From contig NZ_JAUHTR010000001.1 in assembly GCF_030418125.1 (NCBI RefSeq), forward strand, positions 1 through 64,000: DNA of 64,000 nucleotides, written 5' to 3'. This DNA comes from Fictibacillus fluitans. GTDB taxonomy: Bacteria; Bacillota; Bacilli; Bacillales; Fictibacillaceae. The notes under the pieces were generated by a model. The model was not told the origin of the DNA. It ran no database searches and saw only the letters and a program-made list of their open reading frames with translations. Positions 1 through 9,013 of this stretch are shown here, piece after piece. The translations under genes and the position numbers were made by a program. Each line of letters begins with the position of its first letter. Position 1 is the first letter of the stretch.

Positions 1-28
1 TGTTCAAAGCCTCCAACGTCTGCCGCTT

Positions 29-54
29 CTGAACGGGCATCTCAGCTTTTCTTA
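29..54 (+). repeat. Degenerate right end of the 23.5-kb repeat family
   Basis: By eye about 19 of 24 bases match the right end of the structured repeat near 23.66-23.69 kb, including a shared 3' part reading CTCAGCTTTTCTTA here and TTCAGCTTTTCTTA there. It abuts and overlaps the TAA stop of the minus-strand gene ypjC. The rest of the element, if present, lies left of or at the window edge and cannot be judged. Confidence 0.4.
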
Positions 55-924
55 GATCCCTATAGGGTTTTTGTCGGCATCGAGGGTAAATCCTTCTCCC
101 AGGACTTCGTGGACGTCATTGACGGTCACAAACGCGTGAGGATCGACCCGTTCAATGACTTGCTTGAGGCGGACAATTTCGTTGCGGGCGAATACACAGT
201 ACAGCACTTCCTTCTGTGTGCCGGTAAAGCTTCCCTTTGCAGTGAGAAGGGTAGCTCCCCTGTCCATCTCTTTCATGATGAGAGCGGCAATTTCGGTATT
301 TTTTTCAGAAATAATCATTGCTGCTTTACCGGCATACGCGCCTTCCTGCATGAAATCAATCACCCTTGCCCCTACAAATACGGCGACAAGGGTATACATG
401 GCTTCTTTGTAATCAAGATAGATGAGTGAAATGGAAATGACAACGAAATCAAACATGAACATTGTTTTTCCCATGCTCCAACCCAGAAATTTATGACCGA
501 GCCGTGCAATAATATCCACTCCGCCGGTTGTTCCTCCATACCGGAAAATGATGCCGAGCCCAATGCCTATAAAGGCACCTGCGAACAGGGCGGCGAGCGG
601 CATGTCATGTTTCAGGTCTACCCTGAGCGATGAAAACCGCTGAAAAAGGAATAGAAACAGAGATACACCAACAGTCCCGATTAATGTATAAATGAATGCG
701 TTTTTTCCAAGAAGCTTCCAGCCGACGAAAAAAAGCGGAAGGTTCAGCGCCAGGTTTGAATAAGAAGGATCAATATGGAACAAAAAATAAAGAATAAGGG
801 TGATGCCGGTAAAACCGCCTTCAGCAAGATTGTTTTGCATGTTGAAATGAACAATGCCAAAGGAAAAGATGGCGGAGCCTAATAAAATAAAAAAGACGTT
901 TTTAGTGCGGATGGGAAAAGTCAT
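52..924 (-). CDS. ypjC: YitT-family membrane protein YpjC
   Basis: This is a 290-residue integral membrane protein of the YitT family (DUF161 membrane part plus a DUF2179 C-terminal domain). Five or so hydrophobic segments fill residues 8-180, and a soluble alpha/beta domain follows (GATLLTAKGSFTGTQKEVL, then a conserved DPHAFVTVNDVHEV). The start is taken at the ATG whose reverse-strand context is AGGAGGCACAAATG; an upstream in-frame ATG would add 18 polar residues without a ribosome-binding site. The gene is divergent from ypjD, as in Bacillus subtilis. The transported substrate, if any, is unknown for the family. Confidence 0.92.
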   Translation of the reverse strand: MTFPIRTKNVFFILLGSAIFSFGIVHFNMQNNLAEGGFTGITLILYFLFHIDPSYSNLALNLPLFFVGWKLLGKNAFIYTLIGTVGVSLFLFLFQRFSSLRVDLKHDMPLAALFAGAFIGIGLGIIFRYGGTTGGVDIIARLGHKFLGWSMGKTMFMFDFVVISISLIYLDYKEAMYTLVAVFVGARVIDFMQEGAYAGKAAMIISEKNTEIAALIMKEMDRGATLLTAKGSFTGTQKEVLYCVFARNEIVRLKQVIERVDPHAFVTVNDVHEVLGEGFTLDADKNPIGI

Positions 925-1068
925 TTGTGCCTCCTGATACTGTTGCTTGGCCTTGATGGCGTTTTCATTATAAAGCAAAACCGGGGGGGGTTCAATCGCT
1001 CAAGAAATTTGTCAAATGCTTTATTCTCCGCTAACATTAACGTAGGATTGAACAAGAGGTGATATGCG

Positions 1069-1407
1069 ATGAATAAGACCATGCAAGACATGCAAAAAGA
1101 AGTAGATACATATATCAGCCAGTTTAAAGAAGGCTATTTCAGCCCTCTGGCCATGACTGCGCGAATGACTGAAGAGCTTGGCGAGCTTGCCCGTGAAGTT
1201 AACCACTATTATGGGGAAAAACCGAAAAAATCAACCGAAAAAGAACAGACGGTCGAAGAGGAACTCGGCGATCTATTCTTCGTCTTACTATGCTTTGCCA
1301 ATTCACTCAATATTAGTATGGAAAAATCGTTTGATATGGTTATGAAAAAGTTCAATACGAGAGACAAGGACCGATGGACACGGATTGAAGAAGGAGAGGA
1401 ACAATAA
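1069..1407 (+). CDS. ypjD: MazG-like nucleotide pyrophosphohydrolase YpjD
   Basis: This 112-residue protein is a single-domain MazG-type all-alpha NTP pyrophosphohydrolase. The acidic metal-binding signatures are visible as [15 protein letters not shown] (about residues 31-45) and [16 protein letters not shown] (about residues 63-78), the usual EExxE and ExxD pattern. Such enzymes hydrolyse nucleoside triphosphates to monophosphate and pyrophosphate, often as house-cleaning; the preferred nucleotide cannot be read here. The start has AGAGGTGATATGCG before ATG. Its stop is one base before dapB, so the two are probably co-transcribed. Confidence 0.93.
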   Translation: MNKTMQDMQKEVDTYISQFKEGYFSPLAMTARMTEELGELAREVNHYYGEKPKKSTEKEQTVEEELGDLFFVLLCFANSLNISMEKSFDMVMKKFNTRDKDRWTRIEEGEEQ

Positions 1408-1408
1408 A

Positions 1409-2212
1409 ATGAACAAGGAAATTTCAATCGTCATTGCAGGACCGAGAGGGAAAATGGGGAGTGAGGCCGTCCGTATGGTAACTGAAACCCCTCATTTTAA
1501 GCTGGTGGCGGTGATTGACTCAAGAAATGACGGCATGATGCTGAAAGATGTCGAGGGAATGCCGCAACTGGACATTCCTGTATACGAGGATGCGCCAAGG
1601 TGTTTTGCGGATATACGTCCTGATGTGCTGATTGACCTGACAAAGCCGGATGTGGGAAAAGTTCATCTTGAGCAGGCACTGGAACATAATGTCCGTCCTG
1701 TGATCGGGACTACCGGTTTTTCTGATGAGGACCTTGAACGCCTGAAGAACCTCGCTTCCGAACGCGAACTTGGGGCCATCATTGCACCCAACTTTGCTGT
1801 TGGTGCTGTTTTGATGATGAAGTTTGCCCAGATGGCTTCAAGGTACCTTCCGGATATTGAAATCATTGAAAAGCATCATGACCAAAAGCTGGATGCTCCT
1901 TCAGGAACCGCGCTGAAAACCGCACAGCTGATCCGGGAGATCAGAGAATCGAAACGCCAGGGGCATCCCGGGGAGAAGGAAGATCTCAAGGGAGCAAGAG
2001 GCGCCGAAATGGACGGCATCCGGATTCACAGTGTGCGCTTGCCAGGGCTTGTTGCCCATCAGGAAGTCATTATGGGCGGTGAAGGACAAACACTGACGAT
2101 CAAACACGATTCCATGAACCGGGCTTCGTTCATGCCCGGTGTTAAACTGGCAGTTGAAGCGGTCATGAATGTGGACCATCTGGTTTACGGCTTGGAAAAT
2201 ATTATTGAATAA
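1409..2212 (+). CDS. dapB: 4-hydroxy-tetrahydrodipicolinate reductase
   Basis: DapB reduces hydroxy-tetrahydrodipicolinate with NAD(P)H in the diaminopimelate/lysine pathway, feeding peptidoglycan and, in spore formers, dipicolinate. The 267-residue protein has an N-terminal Rossmann motif [11 protein letters not shown] (about residues 10-20). The catalytic and substrate-binding region [15 protein letters not shown] has the conserved His-His, Lys and SGTA. The start chosen is the ATG at 1409 preceded by GAAGGAGAGGAACAATAAA; a longer in-frame start would overlap ypjD. Length and order match B. subtilis. Confidence 0.97.
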   Translation: MNKEISIVIAGPRGKMGSEAVRMVTETPHFKLVAVIDSRNDGMMLKDVEGMPQLDIPVYEDAPRCFADIRPDVLIDLTKPDVGKVHLEQALEHNVRPVIGTTGFSDEDLERLKNLASERELGAIIAPNFAVGAVLMMKFAQMASRYLPDIEIIEKHHDQKLDAPSGTALKTAQLIREIRESKRQGHPGEKEDLKGARGAEMDGIRIHSVRLPGLVAHQEVIMGGEGQTLTIKHDSMNRASFMPGVKLAVEAVMNVDHLVYGLENIIE

Positions 2213-2227
2213 AAAGGGTGGGGAACG

Positions 2228-2638
2228 ATGAGAATTGCGTTGGTGGCGCATGATAATAAAAAGCAGGAAATGATAAATTTTACTGTAGCTTATGAACCGA
2301 TTTTGAAGAAGCATGAATTGTTTGCCACTGGTACTACCGGGCAAAAAATAATGGATGCTGCCGGACTCAATATCCACAGGTTTCAATCCGGCCCGCTCGG
2401 CGGAGATCAGCAGATTGGGGCGTTAATTGCGCAGAACCAGATGGATCTTGTGCTTTTTTTCCGGGATCCGTTAACCGCGCAGGCACACGAGCCCGATATT
2501 TCCGCGCTCATACGGCTCTGTGATGTTTACCAGATCCCGGTCGCGACGAACGTGGCAAGCGGAGAACTGTTTATCCGGGCCATGGGTCGCGGTGATTTTA
2601 ATTGGAGAACCATTATTACAGAGAGAGAAGGCAAATGA
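2228..2638 (+). CDS. mgsA: Methylglyoxal synthase
   Basis: MgsA converts dihydroxyacetone phosphate to methylglyoxal and phosphate, a bypass of lower glycolysis when phosphate is short. The 136-residue protein shows the phosphate-binding loop [12 protein letters not shown] (about residues 36-47), the motif [14 protein letters not shown] (about residues 56-69) and the catalytic Asp in [18 protein letters not shown] ribosome-binding site lies just upstream. The stop overlaps the start of bshB1, so translation is probably coupled. The pairing is sensible because bacillithiol, made by the next genes, detoxifies methylglyoxal. Confidence 0.96.
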   Translation: MRIALVAHDNKKQEMINFTVAYEPILKKHELFATGTTGQKIMDAAGLNIHRFQSGPLGGDQQIGALIAQNQMDLVLFFRDPLTAQAHEPDISALIRLCDVYQIPVATNVASGELFIRAMGRGDFNWRTIITEREGK

Positions 2639-3333
2639 TGATGAAATTAGAAAGCTGGCTCGCTTTTGGCGCTCATTCTGACGATGTTGAAATCGGAATG
2701 AGCGGTTCCATTGCGATTCATACAGCTAAAGGGGGCACAGTTACCATTTGCGACCTTACCAAGGCCGAACTATCATCCAACGGAACTGTTGATCGGAGGA
2801 AAGAAGAAGCAAAAAATGCTGCGGAAGTGCTTGGCGTAACGGAGCGGCTGAATCTTGGAATCCCTGATCGCGGCATCTTTATGAAAGAGGAGTACATAGC
2901 AGCCGTTGTGTCAGTCATTCGGAAAGTGAAGCCGGACACTATTTTTGTTCCGTATTCGTTGGATCGTCATCCGGACCATGGGAATTGTACAAAGCTGGTG
3001 GAAGAGGCAGCGTTTTCTGCAGGGGTAAAAAATGTTTCAGATCCTGAGGGGCTTCCCCCGCACAGGGTCAAAAATATATATTTTTATTTTATCAACGGCT
3101 TTCACAAGCCCCATCTGCTTGTTGATATATCATCAGTTTTTGAAAAAAAGGTGGCGGCGCTGAATTGTTATGAAAGCCAGTTCGTCAAAGGCGATGACAG
3201 TTTTGATACTCCGCTTGTCAATGGATATATTGAGTCTGTCAGCGCCAGGGAAAAGATGTATGGTTCTGAAGCAGGTGTTGCCTTCGCGGAAGGCTTTATC
3301 ACCAAAAAGCCATATTTATTAAAGACATTGTAA
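2635..3333 (+). CDS. bshB1: Bacillithiol biosynthesis deacetylase BshB1
   Basis: BshB1 is a zinc-dependent LmbE/PIG-L family deacetylase that removes the acetyl group from N-acetylglucosaminyl-malate, the second step of bacillithiol synthesis. The zinc motif [14 protein letters not shown] is at about residues 12-25, and the second metal region [11 protein letters not shown] (His-Pro-Asp-His) follows near residue 110. The start is one of three consecutive ATG codons at 2635-2643. The first overlaps the mgsA stop as ATGA and has GAGAGAGAAGG upstream, giving about 232 residues. bshA follows after 10 bases. Confidence 0.95.
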   Translation: MMMKLESWLAFGAHSDDVEIGMSGSIAIHTAKGGTVTICDLTKAELSSNGTVDRRKEEAKNAAEVLGVTERLNLGIPDRGIFMKEEYIAAVVSVIRKVKPDTIFVPYSLDRHPDHGNCTKLVEEAAFSAGVKNVSDPEGLPPHRVKNIYFYFINGFHKPHLLVDISSVFEKKVAALNCYESQFVKGDDSFDTPLVNGYIESVSAREKMYGSEAGVAFAEGFITKKPYLLKTL

Positions 3334-3343
3334 GGAGAACCAG

Positions 3344-4471
3344 ATGAAACTGAAAATTGGAATTACGTGTTATCCTACCGTCGGCGGCTCCGGGGTCGTG
3401 GCTACTGAACTTGGAAAGCTGCTGGCTGAAAAAGGGCATGAGATTCATTTTATTACTTCAGCCCTGCCCTTCCGCCTGGGAAAAGTTTATGCGAATATCT
3501 TTTATCATGAAGTGGAAGTCAACAATTATTCCGTCTTTAAATACCCGCCCTACGATTTGGCTCTGGCAAGTAAAATGGCGGAGGTCGCCAAACGTGAGAA
3601 GCTGGATATTATTCATGCTCATTATGCGATACCTCATGCGATTTGTGCCTTTTTGGCGAAGCAGATGGCAGGTGAACAGCTGAAGATCGTTACCACCCTT
3701 CATGGGACCGACATAACCGTCCTTGGCTATGATCCCTCCCTGAAAGAGATGATTAAATTTGGTATTGAAAATTCTGATGCCGTAACGGCGGTATCCAATA
3801 GTTTGAAGAACGATACTTACCGGCTGCTGGGCGTCGAGAATGAGATTTATCCCATTTATAATTTTGTGGATGAGCGAGAGTATTTTAAGCAGGATGCGAG
3901 CCATCTGAGGAAAGGATATGGGATTAAACCGGAAGAAAAGGTCATTATTCATATTTCCAACTTCCGGACGGTTAAACGGGTGCCCGATGTCATTAAAGCG
4001 TTTCATCAAATAGTAAATGAAATTCCGGCCAAACTTTTATTGATTGGAAACGGTCCGGAATTTACGGTCGCCTGCAAGCTCGTTCAGGAATTGAATATCG
4101 AAGACCATGTTCTCTTTCTTGGAAAACAGGAAAATGTGGCTGAACTGTTTTCCATCAGCGATTTAAAGCTTCTTCTTTCGGAAAAAGAGAGCTTTGGGCT
4201 TGTTTTGCTTGAAGCCATGGCTTGTGGAGTCCCGGTTGTTGGAACAAACATCGGCGGAATACCAGAAGTAATCCTGGACGGGGAAACGGGCTACATTTGC
4301 GAGCTGGGTGACATAGATGGCATTGCCCGTGCTTCTCTTTCCATTCTGACGGATGAAAGCAAAAAACAGAGATTTTCCTATCAGGCGATGCAGCATGTCA
4401 GGGACCATTTTCATTCTTCCAAGATCGTGGAAGATTATGAGCAGCTATACTACAGCGTTTTAAAAGGATAG
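3344..4471 (+). CDS. bshA: Bacillithiol glycosyltransferase BshA
   Basis: BshA is a GT4-family retaining glycosyltransferase that joins UDP-N-acetylglucosamine to L-malate, the first committed step of bacillithiol synthesis. The 375-residue protein has the N-terminal glycine-rich acceptor-domain loop [15 protein letters not shown] (about residues 11-25). The C-terminal nucleotide-sugar motif [18 protein letters not shown] is the E-x7-E signature, and GGIPEVI follows. It lies in the order bshB1-bshA-cca, as in B. subtilis, and is preceded by AAGGAGAACCAG. Confidence 0.97.
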   Translation: MKLKIGITCYPTVGGSGVVATELGKLLAEKGHEIHFITSALPFRLGKVYANIFYHEVEVNNYSVFKYPPYDLALASKMAEVAKREKLDIIHAHYAIPHAICAFLAKQMAGEQLKIVTTLHGTDITVLGYDPSLKEMIKFGIENSDAVTAVSNSLKNDTYRLLGVENEIYPIYNFVDEREYFKQDASHLRKGYGIKPEEKVIIHISNFRTVKRVPDVIKAFHQIVNEIPAKLLLIGNGPEFTVACKLVQELNIEDHVLFLGKQENVAELFSISDLKLLLSEKESFGLVLLEAMACGVPVVGTNIGGIPEVILDGETGYICELGDIDGIARASLSILTDESKKQRFSYQAMQHVRDHFHSSKIVEDYEQLYYSVLKG

Positions 4472-4479
4472 GATGCATT

Positions 4480-5664
4480 ATGAGAGATCTTTTTGAAGGT
4501 GCGCAATCTATCATGCACCGACTGGAAGAGGCAGGATTTCAGGCCTACATGGTAGGCGGCTGTATCCGGGATCTTCTGCTGGACCGCGAAATAGGGGATA
4601 TTGATATAGCCACTTCGGCACTTCCTGCTGAAGTTTCTTCCCTTTTTCAAAAAACCATCCCAGTCGGCATTAAACACGGAACAGTGATTGTCCGGCAAGA
4701 ATCGGTTTCGTTTGAAGTGACAACCTTCCGAAAAGAAGGGAAGTATGTGGACCGCCGCCACCCTTCGTCTGTAGAATATATTGAGTCACTCGAAGTGGAT
4801 TTGGCGAGAAGAGATTTTACCATTAATGCGATGGCCATGGACCGCTTCGGGAGGATTCATGACCCGTTTGGCGGCAGGCAGGACCTGCAAAATCAATTGA
4901 TTAAAACCGTCGGAAATCCCAGTGAACGATTCCTTGAGGACCCTCTCCGGATTATGAGAGCCCTCCGTTTTTGGTCGGTCATGGGCTTTTCGCTTGAAAC
5001 CGAAACAAAAAGGGCCTGTGTGTCCTTGTCCAAAGAATTAAAGGAAATTGCTGTTGAACGGCTCGCAGTGGAGTTTATTAAGCTGCTCCGCGGCAGGGAT
5101 GCCGCCGGCTGCCTGGCGTTTATATTTGAAGAAGGAATTTCTTCTTCGCTCCCGGAACTTGAAAGATTTAAAGACAGGTCGGATTCGCTTTCGTCCTTTG
5201 ACTGGACCAGGTTAGAGAGTGATGAGGAAAGATGGGCCGCTCTTCTTTTTTTACTTGGGGTTACCGATTTGCCTGGCTTTCTAAAATCATGGAAACGATC
5301 CAACGCCCTCATCCGGGAGGCTGGCCTGCTCTTTGGTTTTTTGGACAAGGATGTACGGCAACCGCTCTATTTGTATGAACTCGGCGAGGAACGGGCAGCA
5401 TCCTGTTTGCGGATGAGAAATCTGCTGCAGGGGAAAAAGGCCAGTGAAGATGTCCAGGAGCTTAAGGAATCCTACCGCGGGCTGCCCATTCATTCGAGAA
5501 AGCAGCTGGCAGTCAATGGCCGGGACATTGTAAAAGTATTTGAAAGGGAAAAAGGACCATGGATCCAGAAGGTTCTTGGTGAAATTGAAAAAAGTGTCCT
5601 TGAAAAGACGGTACAAAACAATAAAGAAGAGATACTGAGTTGGGTAAGGAGTTGGAAAGAATAA
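4480..5664 (+). CDS. cca: CCA tRNA nucleotidyltransferase
   Basis: The enzyme adds or repairs the 3'-CCA end of tRNAs without a template. The 394-residue class II protein has the nucleotidyltransferase motif GGCIRDLLLDREIGDIDIA with the DxD metal ligands (about residues 25-43). RRDFTINAMAMD and EDPLRIMRALRFW, the conserved nucleotide-recognition helices, follow. Its C-terminal half is less conserved, as usual. The stop TAA shares its last base with the start of birA, so the two are translationally coupled. Confidence 0.96.
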   Translation: MRDLFEGAQSIMHRLEEAGFQAYMVGGCIRDLLLDREIGDIDIATSALPAEVSSLFQKTIPVGIKHGTVIVRQESVSFEVTTFRKEGKYVDRRHPSSVEYIESLEVDLARRDFTINAMAMDRFGRIHDPFGGRQDLQNQLIKTVGNPSERFLEDPLRIMRALRFWSVMGFSLETETKRACVSLSKELKEIAVERLAVEFIKLLRGRDAAGCLAFIFEEGISSSLPELERFKDRSDSLSSFDWTRLESDEERWAALLFLLGVTDLPGFLKSWKRSNALIREAGLLFGFLDKDVRQPLYLYELGEERAASCLRMRNLLQGKKASEDVQELKESYRGLPIHSRKQLAVNGRDIVKVFEREKGPWIQKVLGEIEKSVLEKTVQNNKEEILSWVRSWKE

Positions 5665-6638
5665 TGAGACAGCACTTGCTGCAGATGCTCATAAACAATG
5701 GGGGCGACTATGTTTCCGGACAGCAGATCAGCGACGAGCTGAACTGTTCACGCACTGCAATCTGGAAGCATATTGAGGAATTGCGCAAAGAGGGGTATGT
5801 GATTGAAGCGGTGCCGCGCAAGGGATACCGGATTACATCCGCGCCAGACCGTGTTACGGCGGCAGAAATCAACGCCCGGCTCAAGACTGAGGTTCTAGGA
5901 AAGGTCATTGTGTACGAGGAATCTGTCAAAAGTACACAGGAAATTGCTCAACGGCTCGCACAGTCTGGCACAAATGAAGGAACGCTGGTGGTTGCTGATG
6001 AACAAACCGGCGGAAGAGGGCGTCTCGGCCGTCAATGGCAATCGCCAAAAGGAACGGGAGTATGGATGAGCCTTATTCTTCGTCCCGACATTCCTCTCCA
6101 GAAGGCTCCCCAGCTCACCCTGCTTGCAGCGGTCGGCATTACCAAAGCCATTGCGAAGGTTACAGGTCTCCGGCCGGAGATCAAATGGCCAAACGACATT
6201 CTGGTCAAGGGAAAAAAGGTAGTCGGGATTTTAACGGAACTCCAGGCGGAATCCGACCGTGTTCATGCGGTTATCATCGGTCCAGGCATCAATGTTAATG
6301 TAGGCCGGGATGATTTTAACGACGAGCTGAAGGATATTGCCACTTCCCTGAAAATAGAATCGGGAAAAGAAATCAAACGGGCAGAATTGATTTCAGCCAT
6401 TCTTCACGAGATGGAAGAGCTTTACCATGATTATTTGAACAACGGGTTTGAGCTTGTAAAGCTTTTATGGGAAAGCTACGCAAACAGCATCGGGCGGCGC
6501 ATTCGTGTGCGTACGCTGAATCAGCAGATTGAAGGAATCGCAAAGGGCATCACTGATGACGGGGTTCTCCTTCTTGAGGACGATGAAGGGAAGGTTCATC
6601 CGATTTATTCGGCGGACATTGAAATTCCCAGAACCTGA
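5664..6638 (+). CDS. birA: Biotin-protein ligase and biotin operon repressor
   Basis: BirA activates biotin to biotinyl-AMP and attaches it to the acetyl-CoA carboxylase and pyruvate carboxylase carrier domains; the N-terminal winged helix makes it a repressor of biotin genes. In the 324-residue protein the helix-turn-helix is at about residues 1-60 (SGQQISDELNCSRTAIWKHI). The biotin-binding motif GGRGRLGRQW is near residue 120, and KWPNDILV carries the catalytic Lys. The start at 5664 has AAGGAG 11 bases upstream; a TTG at 5640 lies inside cca and lacks a site. Confidence 0.96.
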   Translation: MRQHLLQMLINNGGDYVSGQQISDELNCSRTAIWKHIEELRKEGYVIEAVPRKGYRITSAPDRVTAAEINARLKTEVLGKVIVYEESVKSTQEIAQRLAQSGTNEGTLVVADEQTGGRGRLGRQWQSPKGTGVWMSLILRPDIPLQKAPQLTLLAAVGITKAIAKVTGLRPEIKWPNDILVKGKKVVGILTELQAESDRVHAVIIGPGINVNVGRDDFNDELKDIATSLKIESGKEIKRAELISAILHEMEELYHDYLNNGFELVKLLWESYANSIGRRIRVRTLNQQIEGIAKGITDDGVLLLEDDEGKVHPIYSADIEIPRT

Positions 6639-6654
6639 ATAATGTGGTAAAGTA

Positions 6655-6816
6655 TGAAGTGTAGAAAAGGCGGTATCCCGGGAACGGGAACTGCACTTTC
6701 TGTGAAGGAAAGATTAACGTATTAATCTGCCTAGATCCATAAAGGGACCGGGACAGAGGGATTGCAGAAACACACGTACTTTAAAACCCCTCTGATGAAT
6801 CCGAGGGGTTTTTTTT
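6655..6816 (+). ncRNA. Structured panB leader, candidate pan RNA motif with attenuator
   Basis: The 211 bases between birA and panB hold no gene but several hairpins. One is CCCG-GGAA-CGGG near 6678-6689. Another is AGATTAA-CGTA-TTAATCT near 6711-6731. A GGGACCGGGACAGAGGG segment lies at 6744-6760. The bases CAGAGGG at 6754-6760 are perfectly complementary to CCCTCTG at 6788-6794 in the 5' arm of the downstream terminator, so an antiterminator is possible. Rfam describes a pan motif upstream of panBCD operons in Firmicutes; assignment to that family is from position and general shape, not from a covariance model. Confidence 0.6.
6785..6816 (+). terminator. Intrinsic terminator/attenuator before panB
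   Basis: An 8-bp stem AACCCCTC/GAGGGGTT with a 10-base loop is followed by an unbroken run of eight T. It lies in the leader 34 bases before the panB start, so it is more likely a regulated attenuator than the end of birA transcription. Confidence 0.88.
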
Positions 6817-6849
6817 CCTCTGTGCCTCCTTAAAAAAGGAGGAGTAAGG

Positions 6850-7683
6850 ATGAAAACGACTCAAAGTTTTCTTGCAATGAAGCAAAATAAGGAAAAGATT
6901 GCGATGTTGACCGCCTACGATTACCCTTCCGCCCAGCTCGCCCAGAGAGCAGAAGTGGATATGATTCTTGTCGGTGATTCACTCGGAATGGTGGTTCTTG
7001 GCTATGATTCGACGGTACCGGTTACAGTGGACGATATGATTCATCATGCCAAGGCTGTAAAACGCGGCGCGCCAGACACCTTCATTGTGACTGATATGCC
7101 GTTCATGAGCTATCATGGCACACGAGCCGAGACTGTTAAAAACGCAATGAGAATCATGCAGGAAACCGGTTCCCAGGCCCTTAAACTTGAGGGAGGAAAA
7201 AGCGTCATCGAAACGATCCGCTATTTGGTGGAGGGCGGAGTTCCTGTTGTCGGCCATCTTGGGCTTACTCCGCAGACAGCCGGTGTGCTTGGCGGCTATA
7301 AAGTTCAAGGAAGGGATTCAGCGCAGGCCATTCAGCTGTTGGAAGAGGCGAAATTAATCGAAGATGCCGGAGCTTTTGCCCTTGTTCTTGAGTGTGTCCC
7401 TAAACAGCTCGCCCAAGTGGTCTCCGAATCCGTGGGGATACCTGTAATCGGTATTGGAGCAGGCAGGGAAACCGACGGGCAAGTGCTCGTCTACCATGAT
7501 CTTATCGGCTATGGATTTCACCACATCCCCAAATTCGCAAAAATGTATGCCCGAACCGCCCATCCCATTTTAAAAGGGCTTGAAAACTATGTTGCTGAAG
7601 TGAAGGACGGAACGTTTCCTGAAGAAGCGCATTCATTTTCAATGAAGCATGAAGAAGCACAAGCGCTGTACGGAGGGAAATAA
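6850..7683 (+). CDS. panB: 3-methyl-2-oxobutanoate hydroxymethyltransferase
   Basis: PanB transfers a hydroxymethyl group from methylenetetrahydrofolate to ketoisovalerate, giving ketopantoate, the first step to pantothenate and CoA. The 277-residue protein has the metal-binding [11 protein letters not shown] (about residues 41-51). It also has [13 protein letters not shown], the catalytic Glu in LVLECVP, and [27 protein letters not shown] ribosome-binding site precedes the ATG. panC follows with one base between stop and start, forming panBCD. Confidence 0.97.
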   Translation: MKTTQSFLAMKQNKEKIAMLTAYDYPSAQLAQRAEVDMILVGDSLGMVVLGYDSTVPVTVDDMIHHAKAVKRGAPDTFIVTDMPFMSYHGTRAETVKNAMRIMQETGSQALKLEGGKSVIETIRYLVEGGVPVVGHLGLTPQTAGVLGGYKVQGRDSAQAIQLLEEAKLIEDAGAFALVLECVPKQLAQVVSESVGIPVIGIGAGRETDGQVLVYHDLIGYGFHHIPKFAKMYARTAHPILKGLENYVAEVKDGTFPEEAHSFSMKHEEAQALYGGK

Positions 7684-7684
7684 G

Positions 7685-8542
7685 TTGAAGATTATAAGAA
7701 GCATCCGCGAGATGACGGCATACAGCAAAACGCAATTGGCAGCGGGGAAGAGCCTGGGTTTTGTTCCGACCATGGGATATCTCCATGATGGGCATGCGGC
7801 TCTCATGCAGCAGGCAATAAGAGAAAATGATATTGTGGTGGTCAGCAGTTTTGTCAACCCGCTTCAATTTGGACCGAATGAAGATTTTGAGCGGTATCCA
7901 AGGGACTTTGCACGTGATGAAAAAGTGGCTAACGACAATGGGGTTGATGTGGTGTTTTATCCCGAAGTACGGGAAATGTATCCTGATCAGCCATCTGTTG
8001 TTTTGCATGTTACGAAAAGAGTCAATGCTCTGTGCGGCAAAACAAGGGAAGGGCATTTCGACGGGGTGGCAACCGTTCTTTCCAAACTGTTTCATCTTGT
8101 TTCACCCACAAGGGCTTACTTCGGGATGAAGGATGCACAGCAGGTAGCGGTTGTCCAGGGGTTGATCAAAGACCTGAACTTTCAAGTAGAGCTGGTGGCA
8201 TGCCCGACTGTCCGGGAAGAAGATGGTCTGGCAAAAAGCTCCAGAAACGTATACCTGTCACCGCAGGAGAGAAAAGAAGCACCAGTGTTATACCGTTCCC
8301 TCAAGGTGGCGGCAGAACTGCTTGAAAAAGAGAAAAATATTACACTTGTGAAAGAAAAAATGGTAGAGTATGTAGAGACAGAAACAAGCGGCAGCGTGGA
8401 TTATTTTGAAATTCTTTCTTACCCTGAGCTTGAGGAAGTTCCCTTCTCCGGGCAAACAATGATCATCGCCCTTGCCGTCCAGTTTGAGAATGCCAGGCTG
8501 ATTGATAATTTGCTGTTTACCCACAACGAAAGGGAACAATAG
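7685..8542 (+). CDS. panC: Pantothenate synthetase
   Basis: PanC condenses pantoate with beta-alanine using ATP through a pantoyl-adenylate. The 285-residue protein carries the nucleotidyltransferase signature [13 protein letters not shown] with the HxGH motif, [13 protein letters not shown], the [14 protein letters not shown] region and a KMSKS-like AKSSRN. The start is taken as TTG at 7685, with GGAGGG seven bases upstream and directly behind the panB stop; an ATG 36 bases earlier lies inside panB and has no site. Confidence 0.95.
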   Translation: MKIIRSIREMTAYSKTQLAAGKSLGFVPTMGYLHDGHAALMQQAIRENDIVVVSSFVNPLQFGPNEDFERYPRDFARDEKVANDNGVDVVFYPEVREMYPDQPSVVLHVTKRVNALCGKTREGHFDGVATVLSKLFHLVSPTRAYFGMKDAQQVAVVQGLIKDLNFQVELVACPTVREEDGLAKSSRNVYLSPQERKEAPVLYRSLKVAAELLEKEKNITLVKEKMVEYVETETSGSVDYFEILSYPELEEVPFSGQTMIIALAVQFENARLIDNLLFTHNEREQ

Positions 8543-8550
8543 GTGATATT

Positions 8551-8934
8551 ATGTACAGAACAATGATGAAGGGCAAGATCCATCGCGCCCGTGTAACCGA
8601 ATCGAACTTGAATTACGTGGGAAGCATAACGATAGATGAAGATATTCTTGATGCGGTTGACATGGTTCCCAATGAAAAGGTGCAGATTGTAAACAATAAT
8701 AATGGAGCAAGATTTGAAACATATATTATTCCGGGTCCCCGGGGAACCGGAGTCATGTGCCTGAATGGCGCAGCTGCCCGCCTCGTACAGGAAGGCGATG
8801 TTATTATTGTGATTTCCTACTGCATGCTTTCGGAAGAGGAAGTCCATTCCCACCAGCCGAGAGTTGCGATCATGGATGAAAACAACCGGATTACAGAAAT
8901 ACTAGGTTATGAACCGGCTTCAACGATTCTTTAA
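8551..8934 (+). CDS. panD: Aspartate 1-decarboxylase precursor
   Basis: PanD makes beta-alanine from aspartate. The 127-residue proenzyme cleaves itself at Gly24-Ser25 (GSITID motif), turning Ser25 into the pyruvoyl cofactor. Other conserved parts are [12 protein letters not shown], the RFETYIIPG strand and the NGAAARL helix. It closes the panBCD operon eight bases after panC, with AGGTGATATT upstream, and a strong terminator follows its stop. Confidence 0.97.
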   Translation: MYRTMMKGKIHRARVTESNLNYVGSITIDEDILDAVDMVPNEKVQIVNNNNGARFETYIIPGPRGTGVMCLNGAAARLVQEGDVIIVISYCMLSEEEVHSHQPRVAIMDENNRITEILGYEPASTIL

Positions 8935-8955
8935 CCCCTTCTTCAAGGGGTTTTT
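8933..8955 (+). terminator. Terminator of panBCD
   Basis: AACCCCTT and AAGGGGTT form an 8-bp stem with a short CTTC loop and a T run, starting at the panD stop codon. Confidence 0.9.
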
Positions 8956-9013
8956 CTATTTACATACAAGAGCTGCACAAGAAGTGCATGCCGTTTGACC
9001 CGAGGTGAAAAGG

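Noticed and set aside
7502-8095. Minus-strand open frame of 197 residues across panB/panC
   Set aside because: It is antisense to two conserved enzymes and has no recognisable features.
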